64,000 nucleotides of DNA from Stenotrophomonas acidaminiphila (GTDB lineage: Bacteria > Pseudomonadota > Gammaproteobacteria > Xanthomonadales > Xanthomonadaceae), in NCBI GenBank assembly GCA_002951995.1, contig CP019797.1, positions 1,100,501 through 1,164,500 of the forward strand. Direction: 5' to 3'. Position 1 is the first letter of the stretch. Each line of letters begins with the position of its first letter. Position numbers and translations under genes: made by a program. Below are positions 47,700-57,611 of this stretch, piece by piece. Below the pieces are notes generated by a model. That model made no database searches. It had not been told where the DNA came from and saw nothing but the letters and a program-made list of their open reading frames with translations.

Positions 47700-48164
47700 G
47701 TTCCGGGGGCCGCCACCCGGCGCGCCGGCACGCGCTCGCCCGTGGCCGGGCCGCGGGAAAGCGGCGCGCGCGGCCTTCCAGCCTCAGGCATCCGCCGCGC
47801 ATGCCGCGGTTGCCGGGCCGCCGGCGATGGGGGCCGGTTGCCGGTACGCACGGCACGCCGCGCCCGCCCGCGGCGCCGGCCCGGTTCGCCCAAGGCCCGT
47901 TGGCTGGGCTGCCGGGCATGCGCGGCAGTGCGCGGCCATCGCCCGCGGCAACCGGCGCCGGGGTGACGCCCGGACGGGACACGCCGCCGGTCCGGCGGTG
48001 AAGTGACGTGGTGCCCGGCGCGTGGACGCGCGGGGTGGGGGCGAGGGAGTCGCCGTGGTGATGGGTCCTGCGCAATCCCCGTCTCCTGCACGGAGCGGCC
48101 GCGCTGCAGGCTTTCTTGATCGGGCAGGGGCGTTGCCCCGCTCATGCAACCAGGGGAACAGACG
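47700..48164. other. Intergenic region before the DUF819 pair
   Basis: About 465 very GC-rich bases. I see no gene with a ribosome site and family sequence on either strand and no dyad like those upstream of dgcN or the maltodextrin genes. AGGGGAA just before 48165 is the ribosome site of the next gene. Confidence 0.5.
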
Positions 48165-49418
48165 ATGACGGCAGCCGCATCCGGCGCACTCATCAGCAAC
48201 GACATCATCGTGTTCGGCCTGATCGCCGCCACGCTGGGCGCGATTTTCTGGACATCGACCAGCAGCAACCGGCTGCTCAGGAAGTTCTACGGCGTCGTGC
48301 CGGCGCTGCTGCTGTGCTACTTCATTCCCGGGGTCTACAACACCTTCGGGCTGATCGACGGCGAGACCACCCGGCTCTACAACCCGATCGCACGCGACGT
48401 GTTCCTGCCGGCGGCGCTGGTGCTGCTCACGCTGTCCATCGACCTGAAGGGCATCCTCGGCCTGGGCTGGAAGATGCTGGCCATGTACGTGGCGGCGGTG
48501 CTGAGCATCATGCTCGGCGCGCTGGTGGCGTTCTGGCTGATGGGCGTGGTCCATCCCGAGACGGTGGCCGGCAGCACCTGGGGCGGCATGGCCGCGCTGG
48601 CCGGCAGCTGGATCGGCGGCGGCGCCAACATGCTGGCGATGAAGGAGATCTTCGAGGTCGACGCGACCACCTTCGGCCAGTTCGCGGTGGTCGACGTCGG
48701 CGTCGGCTACGTGTGGATGGCGGTGCTGATCTTCTTCGCCTCGCGCGCCCCGGCGCTGGACCGGCGCAGCGGCGCGGACACCACCGCCCTGGACGACCTG
48801 CGCGACCGCGTCGCCAGCTACCAGGCGCAACACGCGCGGATTCCCGCGCTGGGCGACCTGATGGTGATGGCGGGCGTGGCGTTCGGCGCGGTGGCGATCT
48901 CGCACGCGGTGGCCGGGCCGCTGTCGGCCTGGTTCGCCGCGCATGTCGGCTGGTCGGCCTCGGTGAGCCTGGACAAGCCGTTCGTCTGGGTGGTGCTGCT
49001 GGCCACGCTCATCGGCCTGGGCCTGAGCTTCACCCGCGCGCGCGAGCTCGAAGGCGTGGGCGCCTCCAAGTGGGGGTCGATGTTCCTGTACTTCCTGATC
49101 GCCTGCATCGGCATGCAGATGGACCTGCTGGCGCTGCTGGAGAAGCCGTGGCTGTTCGCCCTGGGCGTGCTGTGGATCGGCGTGCACATCGTGCTGCTGT
49201 GGCTGGCCGGCAAGCTGCTGCGGGTGCCGTTCTTCTATTTCGCGATCGCCTCGCAGAGCAACATCGGCGGCCCGGCCTCGGCGCCGGTGCTGGCCTCGGC
49301 GTTCCATCCGGCGCTGGCCCCGGTGGGCGTGCTGCTCGGCACCTTGGGCTACGCGGTGGGTACCGGCGCGGCCTACGTGGTCGGCATCACCCTGCGCGCG
49401 ATGGCGGGAGCGGGCTGA
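48165..49418 (+). CDS. DUF819 family membrane protein, copy 1
   Basis: The 417-residue protein has about ten membrane segments and the DUF819 pattern: SNDIIVFGLIAATLGAIFW, a VPALLLCYFIPGVYNT segment, NPIARDVFLPAALVLLTLSI, MAALAGSWIGGGANM and the repeated SFTRARELE motif. DUF819 proteins have the layout of secondary transporters; the substrate is unknown. AGGGGAA places the start at 48165. A very similar gene of exactly the same length follows, so this is a tandem duplication. The surrounding peptidases and peptide transporters suggest a peptide or amino-acid related substrate, as an inference only. Confidence 0.88.
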   Translation: MTAAASGALISNDIIVFGLIAATLGAIFWTSTSSNRLLRKFYGVVPALLLCYFIPGVYNTFGLIDGETTRLYNPIARDVFLPAALVLLTLSIDLKGILGLGWKMLAMYVAAVLSIMLGALVAFWLMGVVHPETVAGSTWGGMAALAGSWIGGGANMLAMKEIFEVDATTFGQFAVVDVGVGYVWMAVLIFFASRAPALDRRSGADTTALDDLRDRVASYQAQHARIPALGDLMVMAGVAFGAVAISHAVAGPLSAWFAAHVGWSASVSLDKPFVWVVLLATLIGLGLSFTRARELEGVGASKWGSMFLYFLIACIGMQMDLLALLEKPWLFALGVLWIGVHIVLLWLAGKLLRVPFFYFAIASQSNIGGPASAPVLASAFHPALAPVGVLLGTLGYAVGTGAAYVVGITLRAMAGAG

Positions 49419-49544
49419 GCGCTTGGCCCGGTTCCCCGCCACCGCGCGGCGGCGCCCGCACCGGCATCGCCCCGCGCGGCGGCAGGCAGGGCCTCCCGCC
49501 GCCGGGCCCAACGCCACCGCCGGCATGCTAGGCTTCGCTCCCCC

Positions 49545-49571
49545 ACGCCACGTCATCAACGTGGCGTTTTT
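49545..49571 (+). terminator. Rho-independent terminator between the two DUF819 genes
   Basis: A 9-bp stem ACGCCACGT-CATCA-ACGTGGCGT runs directly into a T run. It implies that the second DUF819 gene has its own promoter or depends on read-through. Confidence 0.85.
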
Positions 49572-49601
49572 GTTTCCCTTCGATCGACAGGAACAGGCCG
49601 T

Positions 49602-50855
49602 ATGCCGACCGAAAGCACCCCCGCCCTCATCAGCAACGACATCGTCGGACTGGGACTCATCGCCGCGACCCTGGCGCTGATCTTCTGGCTGGCCAGCGGG
49701 CCGACCCCGTTCTGGCGCAAAGTCTTCACCTGGGTGCCCGGCCTGCTGCTGTGCTACTTCGTGCCGGCGATCTACAACACCGCCGGCCTGATCGACGGCC
49801 ATGGCACCAAGCTCTACAACCCGATCGCCCGCGACGTGCTGCTGCCGGCGGCACTGGTGCTGCTGACCCTGTCGATCGACCTGAAGGGCATCGCCCGGCT
49901 CGGCCCGAAGCTGCTGGTGATGTTCGTCACCGGCACCGTGGGCATCATGCTGGGCGCGCTGGTGTCCTTCCAGGCGATGAAGCTGATCCACCCGCCCACC
50001 GTGGCCGGGGATACCTGGGCCGGCATGGCCGCGCTGGCCGGCAGCTGGATCGGCGGCGGCGCCAACATGGCCGCGATGCGCGAGACCTTCAATGTCGATG
50101 CCACCACCTTCGGCCAGTTCGCGGTGGTGGACGTGGTCTGCGCCAGCATCCTGCTGATGCCGGCGCTGATCTGGCTGGCCGGGCGCGCCCAGTCCATCGA
50201 TGCGCGCAACGGCGCCGATACCTCGGCCATCGACGACATGAAGCGGCGCATCGCCGACTACCAGGCCCGCAGCGCGCGGATTCCCACCCTGACCGACCTG
50301 ATGATCATCGTCGGCGTCGGCCTGGGCGTGGTGGGCGCGGCGCATGCGCTGGCCGCGCCGCTGGCGGCGTGGTGTTCGGCCAACCTCAGCTTCGCCAGGC
50401 AGGCGTCGCTGGACAACCAGTTCGTGTGGGTGGTGATGCTGTCTACCTTCGCCGGCCTGGCGCTGAGCTTCACCCGCGCGCGCGAACTGGAAGCGGTCGG
50501 CGCCTCGCGGATCGGCACCCTGTTCCTGTACTTCCTGATCGCCTGCATCGGCATGCAGATGGACCTGCTGTCGCTGCTGGAACGGCCGTGGCTGTTCCTG
50601 CTGGGGGTGATCTGGATGGGCACCCACGTGCTGCTGCTGTACGTGGTCGGGCGCCTGCTCAAGGCGCCGATGTTCTTCCTGGCCATCGGTTCGCAGGGCA
50701 ATGTCGGCGCGGCCGCGTCGGCACCGGTGGTTGCGGCGGCGTTCCATCCCAGCCTGGCGCCGGTGGGCGTGCTGCTGGGTACGGTGGGCTATGCCACCGG
50801 CACGGTGCTGGCCTACATCACCGGGTTGATGCTCAAGTGGATGGCCGGCGCCTGA
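49602..50855 (+). CDS. DUF819 family membrane protein, copy 2
   Basis: Also 417 residues and clearly paralogous to copy 1: SNDIVGLGLIAATLALIFWL, VPGLLLCYFVPAIYNT, NPIARDVLLPAALVLLTLSI, MAALAGSWIGGGANM and SFTRARELE recur at the same positions. The most visible difference is the segment after FGQFAVVDV (VCASILLMPALIW against GVGYVWMAVLIFF) in the middle membrane helices, which might alter substrate choice. ATG at 49602 follows a weak AGGAA. A terminator separates it from copy 1. It is convergent with the ybdD-cstA pair. Confidence 0.88.
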   Translation: MPTESTPALISNDIVGLGLIAATLALIFWLASGPTPFWRKVFTWVPGLLLCYFVPAIYNTAGLIDGHGTKLYNPIARDVLLPAALVLLTLSIDLKGIARLGPKLLVMFVTGTVGIMLGALVSFQAMKLIHPPTVAGDTWAGMAALAGSWIGGGANMAAMRETFNVDATTFGQFAVVDVVCASILLMPALIWLAGRAQSIDARNGADTSAIDDMKRRIADYQARSARIPTLTDLMIIVGVGLGVVGAAHALAAPLAAWCSANLSFARQASLDNQFVWVVMLSTFAGLALSFTRARELEAVGASRIGTLFLYFLIACIGMQMDLLSLLERPWLFLLGVIWMGTHVLLLYVVGRLLKAPMFFLAIGSQGNVGAAASAPVVAAAFHPSLAPVGVLLGTVGYATGTVLAYITGLMLKWMAGA

Positions 50856-50895
50856 TGCCCATCACTTAGTATCCGGCGCTGCCACCCCGGGCATG

Positions 50896-50923
50896 ACGAA
50901 GGCCGCCTCACGGCGGCCTTCGT
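50896..50923. terminator. Bidirectional hairpin terminator
   Basis: A 12-bp perfect stem ACGAAGGCCGCC/GGCGGCCTTCGT with loop TCAC lies between the convergent DUF819 and ybdD stops, followed on the plus strand by TCTTCC. Confidence 0.75.
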
Positions 50924-50947
50924 TCTTCCGGGCCCGGCACCGGGGCT

Positions 50948-51172
50948 TCAGCAGCAGCGGAAGCCCTTGCCGCCGCCGAAGCGCGCTTCCTGGCGCTCGC
51001 GGAAGAAGGTTTTGTAGTCCATGACCTCGCGCTCGGGGTGTTTCTCGCGCATGTGCCGCACGTAGTTGTCGTAGTCCGGCACGCCGCAGCACAGGCGCGC
51101 GGTCTGCACCAGGCGCCGCCAGGTGCGGCGGAACGCCTGGTGCTGGCCGGCCGGGACCAGCGCGGTGCCCAT
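50948..51172 (-). CDS. ybdD: YbdD/YjiX family small protein
   Basis: The 74-residue protein has the family core [20 protein letters not shown] and [11 protein letters not shown]. Such proteins are encoded next to CstA-type transporters in many proteobacteria and probably assist them. Its ATG overlaps the cstA TAA by one base (TAATG), so it is translated together with cstA. The C terminus ends with a cysteine pair. Confidence 0.9.
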   Translation of the reverse strand: MGTALVPAGQHQAFRRTWRRLVQTARLCCGVPDYDNYVRHMREKHPEREVMDYKTFFRERQEARFGGGKGFRCC

Positions 51173-53238
51173 TACAGGTCCACCTCGTGCGGCTTCAGTG
51201 CCACGTACGGCGTTTCATGGTCGGTGCGCACCGGCGAGCGGCGCGCGGCGGCGATGGTCCTGACCGAATACACCAGCACCGCGAACACCACGAACAGGAA
51301 CAGCGCGGTGAGGCCGGCGTTGATGTAGTTGTTGACCATCACCTGCTGCATCTGCCCGAAGTCCTTGGACGGCGGCAGCAGGTTGCCGGCGGCGATGGCG
51401 TCTCGGTACTTGTGCGCCTGCGCCAGGAAGCCCACCGCCGGCTCGGCGGAGAAGATCTTGATGAAGCCGGCGGCGGTGGTGCACACCAGCAGCCAGATCG
51501 CCGGGATGATCGGCACCCAGGCGTACTTTTCCTTCTTGGCCTTGAACAGCACCACCGCGCACAGCATCAGCGCGACGCCGGCCAGCATCTGGTTGGCGAT
51601 GCCGAACAGCGGCCACAGCATGTTGATGCCGCCCAGCGGGTCGGTCACGCCCTGGTACAGGAAGTAGCCCCACAGCGCGACGCAGCCGCCGGTGGCGATG
51701 AAGCTGGCCACCCACGAGTCGGTGCGGCGCAGCGCCGGCACGAAGTTGCCCAGCAGGTCCTGCAGCATGAAGCGGCCCGAGCGGGTGCCGGCGTCCACCG
51801 CGGTGAGGATGAACAGCGCTTCGAACAGGATCGCGAAGTGGTACCAGAACGCCATCATGCCGTCGCCCGGCAGCACCGCGTGCAGGATCTGGGCGATGCC
51901 CACCGCCAGGGTCGGCGCACCGCCGGCGCGCGAGAGGATGGTGTTCTCGCCGATCTCGGCGGCGGTAGCGGTCAACTGCTCCGGCGAGATGGTGAAGCCC
52001 CAGCTGCTGACCACCTGCGCGGCGTTGGCCACATCGGTGCCGATCACCGCCGCCGGGCTGTTCATGGCGAAGTAGATGCCCGGCTCGATGATCGAGGCCG
52101 CGACCATCGCCATGATCGCCACGAACGATTCCATCAGCATGCCGCCGTAGCCGATGTAGGCGGCGTGGCCTTCGTTGGCCAGCAGCTTGGGCGTGGTGCC
52201 GGAGGAAATCAGCGCATGGAAGCCGGACACCGCACCGCAGGCGATGGTGATGAACAGGAACGGGAACATGCCGCCCTTCCATACCGGGCCGCTGCCGTCG
52301 GTGAACTGGGTCAGCGCCGGCATCTTCAGTTCCGGCATCACGATCAGGATACCGATCGCCAGGCCGACGATGGTGCCGATCTTGAGGAAGGTGGACAGGT
52401 AGTCGCGCGGTGCCAGCAGCAGCCACACCGGCAACACCGCGGCGACGAAACCATAGCCGATCAGCATCCAGGTGATCTGCACGCCGGTGAAGGTGAACAT
52501 CGGCCCCAGCACCGGGTCGGCGGCGACCCTGCCGCCGTACCAGATCGCCGCCAGCAGCAGGACCAGGCCGACGAGGGAGATCTCGCCGATCTTGCCCGGG
52601 CGGATGTAGCGCATGTACAGCCCCATCAGGATGGCGATGGGCATCGTGGCCATGACCGTGAACATGCCCCAGGGGCTGTCGGCCAGCGCCTTGACCACGA
52701 TCATCGCCAGCACCGCGAGGATGATGATCATGATCATGAACACGCCGAACAGGGCGATGGTGCCGGGCACCGGCCCCATTTCCTCGCGCACCAGGTCACC
52801 GAGCGAACGGCCATTGCGGCGGCTGGAGATGAACAGGATCATGAAGTCCTGCACCGCGCCGGCCAGCACCACGCCGGCGATCAGCCACAGCGTGCCTGGC
52901 AGGTAGCCCATCTGCGCGGCGAGCACCGGGCCCACCAGCGGGCCGGCGCCGGCGATCGCGGCGAAGTGGTGGCCGAACAGCACGTGCTTGTTGGTCGGCA
53001 CGTAATCCAGGCCGTCGTTGTGGATCACCGCCGGGGTGGCGCGGGTCGGGTCCACGCCCAGCACCTTGTTGGCGATGAACAGCCCGTAGTAGCGGAACGC
53101 GACCAGGTACAGCGACACCGCCGCGGCCACGATCCACAATGCGTTGATGTGTTCGCCGCGGCGCAGCGCCACGACACCCAGGCAGAATGCGCCGATCAGG
53201 GACAGCAGCGCCCAGCCGGCCTTGGAGAAACCTTTCAT
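51172..53238 (-). CDS. cstA: CstA family transporter (carbon starvation protein; pyruvate/peptide uptake)
   Basis: The 688-residue inner-membrane protein has about 16 membrane segments and CstA signatures: [58 protein letters not shown] and [20 protein letters not shown]. In E. coli the two members act in pyruvate uptake, and CstA was first linked to peptide use in starvation. The start at 53238 is supported by GAGGTGA five bases upstream; the frame is open for a long way before that without family sequence. ybdD follows in the same operon. Substrate could be pyruvate or peptides. Confidence 0.92.
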   Translation of the reverse strand: MKGFSKAGWALLSLIGAFCLGVVALRRGEHINALWIVAAAVSLYLVAFRYYGLFIANKVLGVDPTRATPAVIHNDGLDYVPTNKHVLFGHHFAAIAGAGPLVGPVLAAQMGYLPGTLWLIAGVVLAGAVQDFMILFISSRRNGRSLGDLVREEMGPVPGTIALFGVFMIMIIILAVLAMIVVKALADSPWGMFTVMATMPIAILMGLYMRYIRPGKIGEISLVGLVLLLAAIWYGGRVAADPVLGPMFTFTGVQITWMLIGYGFVAAVLPVWLLLAPRDYLSTFLKIGTIVGLAIGILIVMPELKMPALTQFTDGSGPVWKGGMFPFLFITIACGAVSGFHALISSGTTPKLLANEGHAAYIGYGGMLMESFVAIMAMVAASIIEPGIYFAMNSPAAVIGTDVANAAQVVSSWGFTISPEQLTATAAEIGENTILSRAGGAPTLAVGIAQILHAVLPGDGMMAFWYHFAILFEALFILTAVDAGTRSGRFMLQDLLGNFVPALRRTDSWVASFIATGGCVALWGYFLYQGVTDPLGGINMLWPLFGIANQMLAGVALMLCAVVLFKAKKEKYAWVPIIPAIWLLVCTTAAGFIKIFSAEPAVGFLAQAHKYRDAIAAGNLLPPSKDFGQMQQVMVNNYINAGLTALFLFVVFAVLVYSVRTIAAARRSPVRTDHETPYVALKPHEVDL

Positions 53239-53469
53239 CGAGTCACCTCGCGGGAAGACCGTTGCAAGAGTCCTCCCGCCGCGGCCGGGGGTCAACGCTC
53301 CGGCGCCCCGGCGGCGTGCGACTTTGGTCTTAGCCGGCGCGGCTGCCGGGGTGGGACCGCCCGGCAACGCGACACCGACGCCGGTGCTGGAACAATCGGT
53401 TGCGGAGATGGCGATTGGCGCGGCCATGGCCGGCGCCCATTGTCGGGAGATCACAAGGGAGGCTTGACC

Positions 53470-54321
53470 ATGAGCGACCACAACCTCGCGCGGGTGCTGC
53501 GCAGCATCCGCGGGATGCCCACCTCCGACGGTGCCGGCGTGCGCCTGACCCGGGTGATCGGCACCCCGGCGCTGCCCGATCTGGACCCGTTCCTGATGCT
53601 CGACGAGTTCGGCACCGACCGCCCGGAGGACTATATCGCCGGCTTTCCGGAGCACCCGCACCGCGGCTTCGAGACCGTTACCTACATGCTCGACGGACGC
53701 ATGCGCCATCGCGACAACCACGGCAACGAAGGCCTGCTCACGCCCGGCAGCGTGCAGTGGATGACCGCCGGCCGCGGCCTGGTGCATTCGGAAATGCCCG
53801 AGCAGGAATCCGGGCGCATGCGCGGTTTCCAGCTATGGGTGAACCTGCCCGCGCGCGACAAGATGACCGAGCCGAAGTACCAGGAGTTCGCCCCGGACCG
53901 CATTCCGCAGGTGGCCCCGGCCGAGGGCGTCACGGTCAAGGTGATCGCCGGGCAGGTGGGCGAGGTGCATGGCCCGATCGTGCAGCCGGCCACCGATCCG
54001 CTGTACCTGGACGTGGAACTGGCGCCGGGGCGTGACTGGGCCTACGACCTGCCGGACGGGCACAACGCCTTCGCCTACGTGTTCGAGGGCGGGCTGACCC
54101 TGGGCGACGGCGAGGCCGCGCGTGAAGTGGCGCGGCACGAGCTGGCGGTGCTCGGCGGCGGTCGCGGGCTGCGCCTGCGCGCCGGCACCGACGGTGCGCG
54201 GCTGATCGTGGTGGCCGGGCGCCCGCTGCGCGAACCGGTGGCGCGCCACGGGCCGTTCGTGATGAACACCCGCGAACAGTTGATGCAGGCCTTCATCGAC
54301 TACCAGGAAGGCCGCTTCTGA
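53470..54321 (+). CDS. Pirin family protein, copy 1
   Basis: The 283-residue protein is a double cupin. FPEHPHRGFETVTYMLDGRMRHRD carries the metal-binding histidines of the N-terminal cupin, followed by VQWMTAGRGLVHSEMP and GFQLWVNLPARDKM, all pirin signatures. Bacterial pirins include quercetinase-like dioxygenases and regulators of metabolism; the exact role is unknown. GGGAGG seven bases before the ATG at 53470 decides the start. It is divergent from cstA, with about 230 bases between the starts. A second, divergent pirin is encoded at 55859-56730. Confidence 0.9.
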   Translation: MSDHNLARVLRSIRGMPTSDGAGVRLTRVIGTPALPDLDPFLMLDEFGTDRPEDYIAGFPEHPHRGFETVTYMLDGRMRHRDNHGNEGLLTPGSVQWMTAGRGLVHSEMPEQESGRMRGFQLWVNLPARDKMTEPKYQEFAPDRIPQVAPAEGVTVKVIAGQVGEVHGPIVQPATDPLYLDVELAPGRDWAYDLPDGHNAFAYVFEGGLTLGDGEAAREVARHELAVLGGGRGLRLRAGTDGARLIVVAGRPLREPVARHGPFVMNTREQLMQAFIDYQEGRF

Positions 54322-54369
54322 GCGCCGCGCGCGGCCCGGCATGACCGCCGGGACCGCGCCGGCGGGGCG

Positions 54370-54831
54370 TTACTTGCCGGCGAAGTTGGCGGTCGCGTCG
54401 CCGAGGCTGCCGGTCAACTGCTGCAGGCTGGCCAGCTCGGCGGCGTCGCCGGCGTCGATCCAGATCTGCGCGTAGCGGTTGCGGTCGAGCTTGACCGCGG
54501 TGATGCGCCGCGTCTCCAGCCCGGGCATGTCGCGCCCGCCCATGTCCAGCCTGTACCAGTACAGTTCCTCGCCGGCGAAACGGCCCTTTTCGGCGCGCAG
54601 CGCACGCACCAGGCTCAGCCCCGGGTCGCGCCCGGTCAGCATCACGTTCAGTACCGTGCGGCCATCGCCGGTGGTGGCCTTGCAGACGATGAAATCGCTC
54701 TGCGCCTGCTCCTGCCACTGCAGGCCGCTGCCGGACGGCAGCAGCGGGCACTGCCCGGCCTGCTGGGCGGAAACAGCGGCGCTGCCGGCCAGCAGCAGCG
54801 CGCAAGCAACGATACGAGCGTGTTTGAGCAT
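54370..54831 (-). CDS. Exported hypothetical protein
   Basis: The 153-residue protein has a signal peptide (VACALLLAGSAAVSAQ) and a small soluble domain with two cysteines (GQCPLLPSGSGLQW; DFIVCKATTGDG) that could pair in the periplasm. No family is recognised. I chose ATG 54831 because the signal peptide begins there; the frame is open a little further upstream. It is convergent with the pirin gene, 48 bases apart. Confidence 0.65.
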   Translation of the reverse strand: MLKHARIVACALLLAGSAAVSAQQAGQCPLLPSGSGLQWQEQAQSDFIVCKATTGDGRTVLNVMLTGRDPGLSLVRALRAEKGRFAGEELYWYRLDMGGRDMPGLETRRITAVKLDRNRYAQIWIDAGDAAELASLQQLTGSLGDATANFAGK

Positions 54832-55011
54832 GCGTTGTCCCCCGGACGCCGGCCACCGCGGGCGCGGCGGCAATGTTGTCTGTCTGCAATCGGATACACC
54901 CGCGGGCGCTGTTGCCCCTGCCCGATGCGCGCGTCCCCGTTGCGCGCCAAGTGTGTTTCCACGGTATTACAAAAACGCCGGGCGCCGCAAACCGGCCGCT
55001 GGCCGAAACGA

Positions 55012-55036
55012 CGACGGCCCCGCGCGGGGGCCGTCG
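55012..55036. terminator. Hairpin downstream of aqpZ
   Basis: A 10-bp stem CGACGGCCCC/GGGGCCGTCG with a five-base loop lies 22 bases beyond the aqpZ stop. On the minus strand it is followed by GTTTCGG, so termination would be weak. Confidence 0.5.
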
Positions 55037-55058
55037 CCGGTGCAGGCCGCAGGCGGCG

Positions 55059-55781
55059 TCAGCGCGTGTCGCTGCCCACCCACTTGTAGGCCAGGCCGCC
55101 GATCAGCGCCCCGAGCAGCGGCGCCACCCAGAACAGCCACAGCTGGCCGATCGCGCCGGGCCCGGCGAACACCGCCACGGCGGTGGAGCGCGCCGGGTTC
55201 ACCGAGGTATTGGTGACCGGGATGCTGATCAGGTGGATCAGGGTCAGCGCCAGGCCGATGGCGATCGGCGCGAAGCCCGCCGGCGCCTTGCCGTGGGTGG
55301 CGCCCATGATCACCACCAGGAACATGGCGGTCATCACCACCTCGCACAGGAACGCGGCGGCCACGCCGTAGCCGCCCGGCGACAGGCTGCCGTAGCCGTT
55401 GCTGGCGAAGGCGCCGGCCTGGGTGCCGTCAATGGCGAACCCGGCCTGGCCCTGCGCGATCTGCAGCAGGATGAAGGCGGCCAGCAGGCCGCCCAGCACC
55501 TGGGCGACTATGTAGGGCACCAGGTCCTTGCCGGCGAAACGGCCCCCGGCCCACAGGCCGAGACTGACCGCCGGATTGAAGTGCGCGCCGGAGACGTGCC
55601 CGAACGCATACGCGCCGGTCAGCACGGTCAGGCCGAACGCCAGCGCCACGCCATGGAAACCGATCCCCAGTGGATTGCCGTCACCGCCGAACTTGGCCGC
55701 CAGCACCGCGCTGCCGCAGCCGCCCAGCACCAGCCAGAAGGTGCCGAGGAACTCGGCCGCCAGTCGTTTCCCCATGCTCAT
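55059..55781 (-). CDS. aqpZ: Aquaporin Z family water channel
   Basis: The 240-residue channel has both pore motifs: HFNPAVSLG after the second helix and VNPARS in the second half. [21 protein letters not shown] is the typical first membrane helix. Aquaporin Z conducts water across the inner membrane. GGGGGAG six bases before the ATG at 55781 supports that start; an in-frame ATG two codons later is possible. The frame is open far upstream but has no family sequence there. Confidence 0.95.
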   Translation of the reverse strand: MSMGKRLAAEFLGTFWLVLGGCGSAVLAAKFGGDGNPLGIGFHGVALAFGLTVLTGAYAFGHVSGAHFNPAVSLGLWAGGRFAGKDLVPYIVAQVLGGLLAAFILLQIAQGQAGFAIDGTQAGAFASNGYGSLSPGGYGVAAAFLCEVVMTAMFLVVIMGATHGKAPAGFAPIAIGLALTLIHLISIPVTNTSVNPARSTAVAVFAGPGAIGQLWLFWVAPLLGALIGGLAYKWVGSDTR

Positions 55782-55858
55782 CGTCCGCTCCCCCGCAATG
55801 ACCCGGAATGGGCACCGCGAACATACCCAAGAACCGGCGGGGCGGCGTATCCAAAGCG

Positions 55859-56730
55859 TTAACCCGGCCCTCGGCCTGGCAGCGGGATGAACTCCTTGTC
55901 GTCGCCGGGGATGGTGCCGAAGCGGCCTTCGCGCCAGTCGTCCTTGGCCTGTTCGATGCGTTCCTTCGAGCTGGAAACGAAGTTCCACCACAGGTGGCGG
56001 GGCCGTCGAGCGGCTCGCCGCCCATCAGCATCGCCTTGAGCGGGGTCATGGCGCGCAGGCGCCCGCGCGCGCCCGGCTCCGGGATCACCAGGTGCTGCAC
56101 CGGGATGTCCACGCCGTCGAGCTGGGCCTGGCCCTCCAGCACGTAGAGCGCGCGTTCCACGTGCGAGGCGTCCAGGTCGATCTCCGCGCCCGGTTCCAGG
56201 TCGATGGCGACATTGAGGGTGTCGGCGAACACCCGCACCGGCGATTCCTCGCCGTAGGCGCGGCCGGCGATCACCCGCAGCCAGGCGCCGTCGCGGTGCT
56301 GCTGCGGCAGCTGCGCCGCGCTGAAGTGATGGAACTCAGGCGCGGTTTCCTCGTGTTCCTTGGGCAACGCCACCCAGGTCTGCATGCCATGCAGCGGGTG
56401 GTCGTGCGCGCGCTCGGGCGGCGGCGTGCGTTCGGAATGGGCGATGCCGCGGCCGGCGGTCATCCAGTTGACGTCGCCGGGGCGGATGACCTGCTCCGAA
56501 CCGAGCGTGTCGCGGTGGCCGATGGCCCCGGACCACAGGAAGGTGACCGTCGCCAGGCCGATATGCGGATGCGGGCGCACGTCGATGCCCTGGCCGGGCG
56601 CGAACACCGCCGGGCCCATGTGGTCGACGAACACGAACGGCCCGACGCTGCGCGCCTGCAGCGTGGGCACGGCGCGGCGCACCTGGAAACCGCCGAGGTC
56701 ATGGACGCGGGGGCTGATGATCGTGGTCAT
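55859..56730 (-). pseudogene. Pirin family protein, copy 2 (frameshifted near the 3' end)
   Basis: The repaired protein is about 290 residues. VFVDHMGPAVFAPGQGIDVRPHPHIGLATVTFLWSG holds the metal-binding histidine cluster, followed by VNWMTAGRGIAHSERTP and HGMQTWVALPKEHEE. The frame breaks in four G (plus strand) at 55999-56002, after [10 protein letters not shown]; one added base yields [19 protein letters not shown], the conserved pirin C terminus, to a stop at 55859. The start at 56730 (MTTIISPRVHDLGGF) is the family N terminus. It is only distantly similar to copy 1, so not a recent duplicate. Confidence 0.85.
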
Positions 56731-56821
56731 GGGCGGGCTCCGGTACGGGGATGGGCAGGATGGCATGCGCCGCACGCGGTTGTCGGCGGCGGGACCGTAA
56801 CGGACCGTTGCCGCGGTGGGC

Positions 56822-57505
56822 TCAGGCCGCGCCGCGGTCGCGGCGCGAGGCCAGGCGGTCGGCCAGGCGGGTGGGCTCTGGCAGGCGGTAGCGGGTGAGG
56901 CAGGCCAGCACCAGCGGCAGGCAGGCCTCCACCGAGACATGGTTGCCCGGGGAGATGAACAGCGGGTTGCAGCGCGGCTTGCTGCGCAGCACCCAGCCGA
57001 CCTGGCGGCCCTTGTGCGACAGCGGCGCATGGTCGCCCCGCTGCGGACCGGGTTCGCTGTATTCGCCGACCAGCCGGCTTTTGCCCACGCCGATGCTGGG
57101 CAGGCCGGTCAGCACCCCCAGGTGCGCGGCGATGCCGAGCCCGCGCGGGTGGGCGATGCCGTGGCCGTCGACCAGCACCAGCTCCGGCGCCTCGCGCAGT
57201 TGCGCCAGCGCCTGCAGCACCGCCGGCAGCTCGCGGAAGCTGAGCAGGCCGGGGATGTAGGGCAGGGCGGTGGGCAGCCGCGCCAGGGTCGATTCGAGCG
57301 GCTGCAGGCTGCCGCCATCGACCCGCACCGCCACCGAACGGGTGGTGCGGCCCTCGTCCTCGAAGCCGCTGTCCACCCCGGCCACGCGCGACGGCAGCGC
57401 CGACAGGCGGTCGTCCAGCCGCACCTGCGCGGCCAGTTCGACCTGCTGGCGGCGCAGCGCGGCCAGGGCGGCGGGGGCGATGTCGGCGGGGGGCGGAAAG
57501 CGCAT
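56822..57505 (-). CDS. nfi: Endonuclease V (deoxyinosine 3' endonuclease)
   Basis: Endonuclease V nicks DNA near deoxyinosine left by adenine deamination. The 227-residue product has the catalytic segments RVAGVDSGF (metal-binding Asp), [22 protein letters not shown] and [14 protein letters not shown], all strongly conserved. [11 protein letters not shown] completes the family pattern. Length is normal. It is divergent from gpmA, about 100 bases apart. Confidence 0.95.
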   Translation of the reverse strand: MRFPPPADIAPAALAALRRQQVELAAQVRLDDRLSALPSRVAGVDSGFEDEGRTTRSVAVRVDGGSLQPLESTLARLPTALPYIPGLLSFRELPAVLQALAQLREAPELVLVDGHGIAHPRGLGIAAHLGVLTGLPSIGVGKSRLVGEYSEPGPQRGDHAPLSHKGRQVGWVLRSKPRCNPLFISPGNHVSVEACLPLVLACLTRYRLPEPTRLADRLASRRDRGAA

Positions 57506-57569
57506 GCGGCAAGCCTGCCATGCGCGCCGTGTCGGCGCAGTGCAGGCGGGGCGCGCGGAGCGATGCGGC

Positions 57570-57575
57570 TACAAT
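57570..57575 (+). promoter_or_regulatory. Likely -10 element of gpmA
   Basis: TACAAT lies 37 bases before the gpmA GTG and is the only good -10 match between the divergent nfi and gpmA genes. No strong -35 was found. Confidence 0.5.
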
Positions 57576-57611
57576 CAGCGCGTTGCCTTCCCCCGACCGG
57601 AGACTTTCGCA

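Noticed and set aside
51187..53469. A plus-strand frame over cstA that runs into the pirin gene
   Set aside because: Only the part from 53470 has pirin sequence and a ribosome site; the upstream part is a shadow of cstA.
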